In this document: piece after piece, positions 42,085 to 47,029 of the stretch | Layout of the letters: each line of letters begins with the position of its first letter | How positions within the stretch are numbered: the stretch's first letter is position 1 | NCBI GenBank assembly: GCA_964633715.1 | Contig: CAZWHQ010000035.1 | Coordinates: forward strand, 1-47,029 | Source: JAUWVG01 sp964633715 | GTDB taxonomy: Bacteria > Acidobacteriota > Aminicenantia > Aminicenantales > Aminicenantaceae | Length of the DNA stretch: 47,029 bases | Reading direction: 5' to 3' | Program-made: the position numbers and the translations under genes | Notes under the pieces: generated by a model | Databases searched by the model: none | What the model saw: only the letters and a program-made list of their open reading frames with translations | What the model was told of the DNA's origin: nothing

Positions 42085-43253
42085 GTCATTTTCCCCCTCA
42101 ACGCATCGGTCGGTTTCAATTTAGCGATTTTTCGTGTGGGCATAAAACTGACAATTGTCGTCACCAGGAGGATCAATAATGTGGTGCCGACGACTAAACC
42201 CGTGCCGTATACAGGGAAAAGCGCTTCTCCCAGTGCCATCCCGAAGTCGTCCACAGCTTCAGGCATGGCCCAGCCGTTTTTAGCCGACCAGAGAAGCAGT
42301 GGTATCCCGTAAATGGCAGCCACAACAGCCGCCAGAACAGAGTGCATCGCTCCTTCCAGGGTAAAAAGCTGTATGATTTTTCCTCTCGTCATGCCCATGG
42401 ACATCAATGTTCCCATTTCTTTTCTCCGTCTGAAGATGGAGAGAACCTGGGTGTTGAAAATGGCCAGCATAGCCAGGGACAGCAGTATCAAATAAACGAT
42501 GGAGCCACCGGTCTGTTTACTCTTGACCATTAAATTGATATCTTGGAGCAAAAAATCCATGTCTTTATGTATCCAGCCGGAAACTTGAGGGAATTCTTTG
42601 GAATCTTGGGCGAGTATAACCAAGCTGGCTTCGTTTTCCATTCGGGTCAGTGACTGCAATTTATTCAAGGGCACCCAGATCTGGGCCTGGTCGACGGTTG
42701 GGACACTGGTTTTCATGATATGAACGATCTTGGCGTCCCGTGCATCGAATGTTCCCTGTACATCCCGCCAGCGTACGGTGACCGTGTCTCCAATTTTGAG
42801 CCCCGTATTTTTGGCCATCCGCGTTCCGATCAAAACCGGCAGGTCCTCGTCCTCTTGATCCAGAAACCGGGTAGGAAGATTGACAATGTCCTGGTCAGGG
42901 TCAATACCTTTCATTTTGATGGTGAGCAGCCGGCCTTCGGGATAGATAGTGGCTTGTGAGATGAGGATTTCGGTGGCCATACCGTTGTCTATGAGTGTAT
43001 GCAAAGATTCGGGAACTTGGGCATGGGCATCTTGGAGTGTGAGAGGATCAAAAGGATCGTAATTTTCCTCCCAGTACTGGCCACCGCCGAATTCTGCGTC
43101 GGTCTGGGCTACTCTGGCCTGGTCTCCCATTCCTTTATAGAGGCCCTGCAGCCATATTATGATCACAAAACAAAAGGAAAGCACAACAACATTGAGCCAG
43201 GTCTTGAGTCCGGCACCCAGCAAGTTTCTTAGAGCCAAACGCGGAATGATCAT
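42081..43253 (-). CDS. FtsX-family (LolCE/MacB-type) ABC permease (1)
   Basis: The 390-aa protein has the same layout: N-terminal helix (WLNVVVLSFCFVIIIWL), periplasmic domain, then three C-terminal helices. RRKEMGTLMSMGMTRGKIIQLF is the family's cytoplasmic coupling segment. It pairs with the next permease, as LolC with LolE. It begins with ATGA overlapping the ATPase stop. Confidence 0.91.
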   Translation of the reverse strand: MIIPRLALRNLLGAGLKTWLNVVVLSFCFVIIIWLQGLYKGMGDQARVAQTDAEFGGGQYWEENYDPFDPLTLQDAHAQVPESLHTLIDNGMATEILISQATIYPEGRLLTIKMKGIDPDQDIVNLPTRFLDQEDEDLPVLIGTRMAKNTGLKIGDTVTVRWRDVQGTFDARDAKIVHIMKTSVPTVDQAQIWVPLNKLQSLTRMENEASLVILAQDSKEFPQVSGWIHKDMDFLLQDINLMVKSKQTGGSIVYLILLSLAMLAIFNTQVLSIFRRRKEMGTLMSMGMTRGKIIQLFTLEGAMHSVLAAVVAAIYGIPLLLWSAKNGWAMPEAVDDFGMALGEALFPVYGTGLVVGTTLLILLVTTIVSFMPTRKIAKLKPTDALRGKMT

Positions 43254-43972
43254 TGTTCCTCTCCTTGTTCTGGAGATTTTTCATACATCTCATCTTCAGC
43301 TACGGCACCATCAATCAAAGTGATTTTTCGTCTTAAGTACTGAATGACCTTTTCGTCATGGGTGGCGAAGATAAATGTCGTGTCCAGTTCTTGGTTGATC
43401 TTTTCCAAAGTCCTCAGGATATTGTGGGAATTTTCCGCGTCCAGATTGGCGGTCGGTTCATCGGCCAGTATGATTTTTGGTTCTTTGACGACGGCCCGTG
43501 CGATAGCGACTCTTTGGCTCTCTCCACCGGAGAGTTGGGCGGGTTTGGATTTGATCCTGTCGGCCAGTTGAACCCATTCTAGCGCTTGCATGACTTTGTC
43601 CTTTCTTTCCTGGGGAGATAGACCAAGAAGGAGCAGAGGGAATTCGACGTTTTCGAATACGGTGTATACAGGAAGCAGGTTGAACGTCTGGAAGATGAAT
43701 CCGATGTGATGGTTGCGCAGAGCGGCCCCCTGTTTGTGGCTCAAATCTTCGATCTTTTGACCGTTAACGATTGCACTTCCCTCTGAGGGGGAATCGAGAG
43801 AGCCGATGATGTTGAGCAGAGTTGTTTTTCCTGAGCCGCTGGGTCCGACCAGCCCGGAAAACTCAGCTTTCTTGAACTGGAGGTTGACGTGGTTGAGGGC
43901 TGTTATCTGGCTCTCGCCCATGGGGAAGATCTTGACCAGTTCGTACGTTTCGATTAAATAAGAATTTTCCAT
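43250..43972 (-). CDS. LolD/MacB-type ABC ATP-binding protein
   Basis: The 240-aa ATPase carries Walker A GPSGSGKTT (43-51), a Q-loop Gln at 95, the signature LSGGE (147-151), Walker B IILADEP (167-173) and the switch His at 205. PxxLSGGExQRVAIARA and the short N-terminus are typical of LolD/MacB ATPases. GAGG lies five bases before the ATG. It powers the two FtsX-type permeases. Confidence 0.95.
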   Translation of the reverse strand: MENSYLIETYELVKIFPMGESQITALNHVNLQFKKAEFSGLVGPSGSGKTTLLNIIGSLDSPSEGSAIVNGQKIEDLSHKQGAALRNHHIGFIFQTFNLLPVYTVFENVEFPLLLLGLSPQERKDKVMQALEWVQLADRIKSKPAQLSGGESQRVAIARAVVKEPKIILADEPTANLDAENSHNILRTLEKINQELDTTFIFATHDEKVIQYLRRKITLIDGAVAEDEMYEKSPEQGEEQ

Positions 43973-44034
43973 GATGACCTCACTTTTATCTCTATTTATA
44001 TTACGGTTATATCCTTTTTTTTATTTAATACAAA

Positions 44035-45195
44035 CTAATAGTTGAATATAAGCATGATTTGAAATCCTTTGCCGGCAAAGAGATTGTTCTCAGGGCGGTT
44101 CTGGTAGATCTGGAATTGATCAGGATTCCAGAATCCAATGACATTTATAATCCAATTGTCGTATGTCCGGCGCCAATTTAGAAAACTGTAAAGATCTTTG
44201 TTGTCCCAGTCATAATACACAATACAACCAAAATTATCGAGAAGACTCAGGGGATAATTAAGTGAGAATGCAGAAAAAGTGATTCCTTCACCTGTCCCAA
44301 AGGCTTCCTGACTGCTTTCATACTTAAAGTATTCACCAATGACATTCAAACCATTACCCAATCCGAATGTGTAATCCACACCGATATTGATGGCCCTCTG
44401 CCAAGGCGTTGGCAGCCAGTCGCTATCTTGATGGATTAAGGTGCCTTCGAACCAGAGCCCAATTCCCAGATCCCACTTTCCATCGATGGCATAACGGTTT
44501 TCAGGAAAAACAGAGCTGCCGGGACTGTCCGGGAGAAAGAGACCTGCGCTGGGATCAATATTCCTGTGGTGGTAGGAGAGAGCGAGTTCTCCATTTCCAA
44601 GAGGGTGTTGGATCCGTCCGCCGAATTCAACAGATTTAGGTTGTGTGGGCATGAAGTCCCAGCCCTTAAGATCCTCGTTGCCGGTGAGTCCCCAAATCCA
44701 GATATTGGCATTGTTGAGGAAGTAGTATCTTAAAAGAAGTCCATAAACACCGTTTGTCAGTTGCAGAGGATCGCGGGGATCTATACTGTCGAACCACATC
44801 AAGGGCCTGAGAAGACTGGCCGAACCAAAATTAATCTTCTGAAGTCCAATGCGGGCCTCAAACCGGGAGGTAGAGAACCGTCCCCACATCCGATAGAGAT
44901 CGACATCACCGTTTGTAGGAGCATCATTCAGGAATCTTACGTGAGCAGTGCCATAGGCATTCAAAGAGAACTCAAAGTCTAGGGAATATTTTTCAGAAAG
45001 TGCTTTTTCCATGGTGAACTTCGGGATATAGCGCAGTCCAAAAAAAGGCTGGGCCAGCTTGTCTATATTGGCCGTGAGCCATCCGGTCAAAAGGCCGTTA
45101 ATATTAAAAATGAACGGGAAGGCCTTTGTATTCAAAAGCAGGAGAACTGCTCCTAAAAACAACAACATGGCTGCGGAAGTCCTAGTTCTTTTCAC
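44035..45195 (-). CDS. Outer-membrane beta-barrel protein of the LolCDE-like operon
   Basis: The 386-aa protein has a signal peptide (SAAMLLFLGAVLLLL, then NTKAFP) and long stretches of alternating polar and aromatic residues. It ends with the aromatic FQIMLIFNY, the outer-membrane insertion signal. It resembles DUF1302-like or alginate-export-like porins. It starts with GTG eight bases after the TetR stop, with AAGGAA as ribosome site. As the first transport gene of the operon it probably forms the outer-membrane end of the route. Confidence 0.8.
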   Translation of the reverse strand: MKRTRTSAAMLLFLGAVLLLLNTKAFPFIFNINGLLTGWLTANIDKLAQPFFGLRYIPKFTMEKALSEKYSLDFEFSLNAYGTAHVRFLNDAPTNGDVDLYRMWGRFSTSRFEARIGLQKINFGSASLLRPLMWFDSIDPRDPLQLTNGVYGLLLRYYFLNNANIWIWGLTGNEDLKGWDFMPTQPKSVEFGGRIQHPLGNGELALSYHHRNIDPSAGLFLPDSPGSSVFPENRYAIDGKWDLGIGLWFEGTLIHQDSDWLPTPWQRAINIGVDYTFGLGNGLNVIGEYFKYESSQEAFGTGEGITFSAFSLNYPLSLLDNFGCIVYYDWDNKDLYSFLNWRRTYDNWIINVIGFWNPDQFQIYQNRPENNLFAGKGFQIMLIFNY

Positions 45196-45203
45196 TTTGA
45201 GTC

Positions 45204-45797
45204 TTATTCCTTGGTCAAAATTCCGTAAAAGAAAAAATTAATTAATTCTGAAGTGAAATCCTGAACCGTCTCATACATATTGACAATTTTATCGTCTGCG
45301 GCAATTTCCTGCATTTTACCGATAAAATAAAGGATAAAATGGGGATTGATATTTTGTCGGATTTCCCCCTTTTTTTGTGCTAAGGTCATGTCATCAAGAA
45401 ATTGTTTAAGGGTCAGCTGAGTTCTTTTCTTCATATAATCGGCCACTTCAGGGACAGGATTTTGCCACAAATCGTGCAGCATTTCGGTGCTGACGTCTTT
45501 GCTTGCGTCCAGCTTCAATTTGATAATTCCCTTGACCTTTTCTGAGAGGGGGGCATCCTGGGCCATGATGTCTTCGTAGCGTTCCTGTGCTTTTGTGAAG
45601 ATACTGTCGAGCACGGAGATAGCTAAATCATTCTTATTGTTAAAATACTTGTAAAAGGTCATTTTGCTGACGTCTGCAGTTCGGCATATTTCTTCAATGG
45701 TGACCCGTTTTATCCCGTAGCGCATGAACAGATCATAGCTGGTTTCCAGGATCTGTCTATGTTTTTTGCTTTTTAATACGTCTTTTTTTTCGTCCAT
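45204..45797 (-). CDS. TetR/AcrR-family transcriptional regulator
   Basis: The 197-aa protein has a TetR helix-turn-helix at about residues 25-60: FMRYGIKRVTIEEICRTADVSKMTFYKYFNNKNDLA. The C-terminal domain (about 70-190) is helical and would bind the ligand. It is the first gene of the operon and probably represses it from the sites at 45830-45867. It starts with ATG without a strong ribosome site. Confidence 0.93.
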   Translation of the reverse strand: MDEKKDVLKSKKHRQILETSYDLFMRYGIKRVTIEEICRTADVSKMTFYKYFNNKNDLAISVLDSIFTKAQERYEDIMAQDAPLSEKVKGIIKLKLDASKDVSTEMLHDLWQNPVPEVADYMKKRTQLTLKQFLDDMTLAQKKGEIRQNINPHFILYFIGKMQEIAADDKIVNMYETVQDFTSELINFFFYGILTKE

Positions 45798-45829
45798 GAC
45801 AAACCAATAATTAGACTGAAGTGAATAAA

Positions 45830-45896
45830 ATATACGATAAACGTAAAAAAATACTCATTACGTATATAATATGGATTAAAAGTAAGGTTTTGTCAA
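45830..45896 (-). promoter_or_regulatory. TetR operon promoter and candidate operator
   Basis: On the minus strand TTGACA (45896-45891) is followed by CATATT after 17 nt or TATTAT after 19 nt. Downstream, CGTATAT (45861-45867) and its reverse complement ATATACG (45830-45836) form 7-bp arms 24 nt apart that cover the expected start site. Autorepression by TetR is the likely use, but unproven. Confidence 0.48.
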
Positions 45897-45982
45897 GTTT
45901 TATTCAAAAAAATATATAAATTTGAAAATTACACTTTTTTCTTATAGACTTCTAAACTATTAATAAGCAGCATGAATTCAAA

Positions 45983-46672
45983 ATGTCGAGCAAAACAGCT
46001 TCCAAAATTGTAAAAATTGTCCGGCTTGTCTTTTCGATTGGCTTATTCCTGGCCCTCTTCTTTGTTCCCGCAGGAACACTCAAGTGGACGGAAGCTTGGA
46101 TATTGATTGTTCTCTATATTGTTTCAGTATTTGGTGTTCTTTTCTGGCTGAAGAAGAATGATCCTGCACTCCTCAAAGAGAGAATGCAGAGAAAAAAGAA
46201 TGTCAAAACCTGGGATCGGATTCTCATCCTCTTTTATGTTTTTTTCTTGATGATACTCCTTATCACTACGGGATTGGATGCTGTCCGCTTCCGCTGGTCG
46301 CACGTTCCTCTTTTTTTGAAAATTTTTGGATTTTTAGGTTTTATCCCAGCATTTATTTTGGGTTTTTGGGCTATGCGTGAAAATACCTTCCTGTCTGACG
46401 CCGTTCGGATCCAGGAAGACCGGGACCATACAGTCTGTCAAACCGGGCCCTACAAATATGTCCGTCATCCCATGTACGTTGGGATCATTATTATTATGCT
46501 GAGCCTTCCTTTTGCATTGGGTTCTTATTACGCATTGATCCCGGCTGTGATTATTATTGTTCTTTTTATTTTTCGGGCAGCCCTTGAAGACAAGACTCTT
46601 CAGGAAGAACTTCCCGGATACAAAGAATATACAGAGACAGTCCGCTTCAGGCTTATCCCAAGAGTCTGGTAA
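45983..46672 (+). CDS. Isoprenylcysteine carboxyl methyltransferase-like membrane protein
   Basis: The 229-aa protein has five to six membrane helices and the C-terminal SAM site of the ICMT/PEMT group: GPYKYVRHPMYVGI (about residues 154-167) and EDKTLQEELPGYKEYTETVR with the conserved E-x-x-L-x5-GY-x-Y pattern. In bacteria this family methylates varied lipids or small molecules; a prenylcysteine substrate is not implied. It is divergent from the TetR operon and stands alone. Confidence 0.88.
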   Translation: MSSKTASKIVKIVRLVFSIGLFLALFFVPAGTLKWTEAWILIVLYIVSVFGVLFWLKKNDPALLKERMQRKKNVKTWDRILILFYVFFLMILLITTGLDAVRFRWSHVPLFLKIFGFLGFIPAFILGFWAMRENTFLSDAVRIQEDRDHTVCQTGPYKYVRHPMYVGIIIIMLSLPFALGSYYALIPAVIIIVLFIFRAALEDKTLQEELPGYKEYTETVRFRLIPRVW

Positions 46673-46689
46673 ATCTCCCCCGACTTTTC

Positions 46690-47029
46690 CTAATCTTTGT
46701 ATTTAATCTCTTTGCGCCTTATCGGCGGGCGAGAAAGACCTCCCCCAAACGAATTTTGATCTGAGGTCAAGATTGTCTCGATCAAATAGGGTTCACTGTT
46801 TTTATCGTAGAATATGTATTTTACACCGGAGTTTTTTCTCTGTGTGAAGAGGAAAATTTCTTCTTTTCTCTCAAGGGCCCGAATTTTAAGAGGATTTTTG
46901 AAGCTCATTAAGATCTGGAAGTTAAAATCCCTGGTTTTATAGGTCTTCACAAAGGATTTTTTTTTGGTGCGGTCTATCTTGATATTTAAATCTTGGATCA
47001 AAGGTTTTTCTATTTCAAAGGAGACCGAA
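46690..47029 (-). CDS. Gene cut by the right edge, C-terminal part of an unknown protein
   Basis: The frame is open from the window edge to a stop at 46690; the visible C-terminal 112 residues begin SVSFEIEKPLIQDLNIKI. A start at 47001 (TTG) is not needed, because the frame continues to the edge. The end is basic (PPIRRKEIKYKD). The family is unknown; the beta-strand-rich look would suit a secreted protein. Confidence 0.6.
   Translation of the reverse strand, partial: SVSFEIEKPLIQDLNIKIDRTKKKSFVKTYKTRDFNFQILMSFKNPLKIRALERKEEIFLFTQRKNSGVKYIFYDKNSEPYLIETILTSDQNSFGGGLSRPPIRRKEIKYKD

Noticed and set aside
1..47029. tRNA, rRNA, CRISPR array, transposase, phage or toxin-antitoxin genes
   Set aside because: I looked for these on both strands and found no tRNA-like cloverleaf, regular spacer-repeat pattern or matching protein motifs.

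Overview
The window looks like a chromosomal piece of a Gram-negative, peptide- and sugar-scavenging heterotroph. It encodes a TonB-type energy transducer, outer-membrane beta-barrels, LolA-like periplasmic carriers, many signal peptides and lipoboxes, and several exported peptidases and Asp-box beta-propellers. That mix, with moderate GC and mostly clear Shine-Dalgarno sites, reminds me of Candidatus Aminicenantes / Acidobacteriota-like genomes. This taxonomic reading is inference, because there is no rRNA or other marker gene here. I see no tRNA, rRNA, CRISPR array, transposase or phage gene.

Layout. 1-2886: a perfect inverted repeat, then a poly-gamma-glutamate set (pgsB, pgsC, pgsW). 2943-7697: one promoter drives a duplicated YtrA/GntR-type ABC-2 transporter operon (regulator, 28-aa membrane peptide, ATPase, two permeases, second regulator, second ATPase, third permease), closed by a hairpin of the same repeat family. 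7698-10326 (minus): an M14/aspartoacylase-like hydrolase, a 49-aa two-helix membrane peptide and a DctM-like permease. 10528-12190 (minus): a TonB-family protein without a normal start codon and a secreted protein. 12424-18768: an exported sortilin-like propeller, a small lipoprotein with a palindromic operator candidate in its promoter, and an exported GH2 beta-galactosidase. 18920-24928 (plus): an amino-acid permease, an ACMSD-like amidohydrolase, a CPBP membrane protein, an exported M20 amidohydrolase and a Tat-exported Gfo/Idh/MocA oxidoreductase. 24947-31365: a coiled-coil protein, a decayed GT39 glycosyltransferase, an exported FAM173-like methyltransferase, several small proteins (one behind a sigma-54-like promoter), a LolA-like protein and a glutaminyl-cyclase-like M28 enzyme. 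31408-39801: a CBM9/DUF5916 outer-membrane protein, a GNAT acetyltransferase, an M28 peptidase, a second sortilin-like propeller and an M23 lipoprotein. 39874-45797 (minus): a tightly coupled TetR, outer-membrane barrel, LolCDE-like ABC and LolA-like operon. The window ends with an isoprenylcysteine-methyltransferase-like membrane protein and a gene cut by the right edge.

How the parts fit. Exported hydrolases (GH2, M20, M28, M23) and permeases fit scavenging of peptides, acylated amino acids and sugars. The TetR operon looks like a regulated route from the inner to the outer membrane for a lipid or lipoprotein. The YtrA operon looks like a self-regulated envelope-stress or peptide-export module. 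The most unusual items are the inverted-repeat family whose arms change together, the 28-aa and 49-aa membrane peptides inside operons, the TonB gene that seems to need an AUU start or a frameshift, the 78-aa gene behind a near-consensus sigma-54 promoter, and the glycosyltransferase decayed by two internal deletions.
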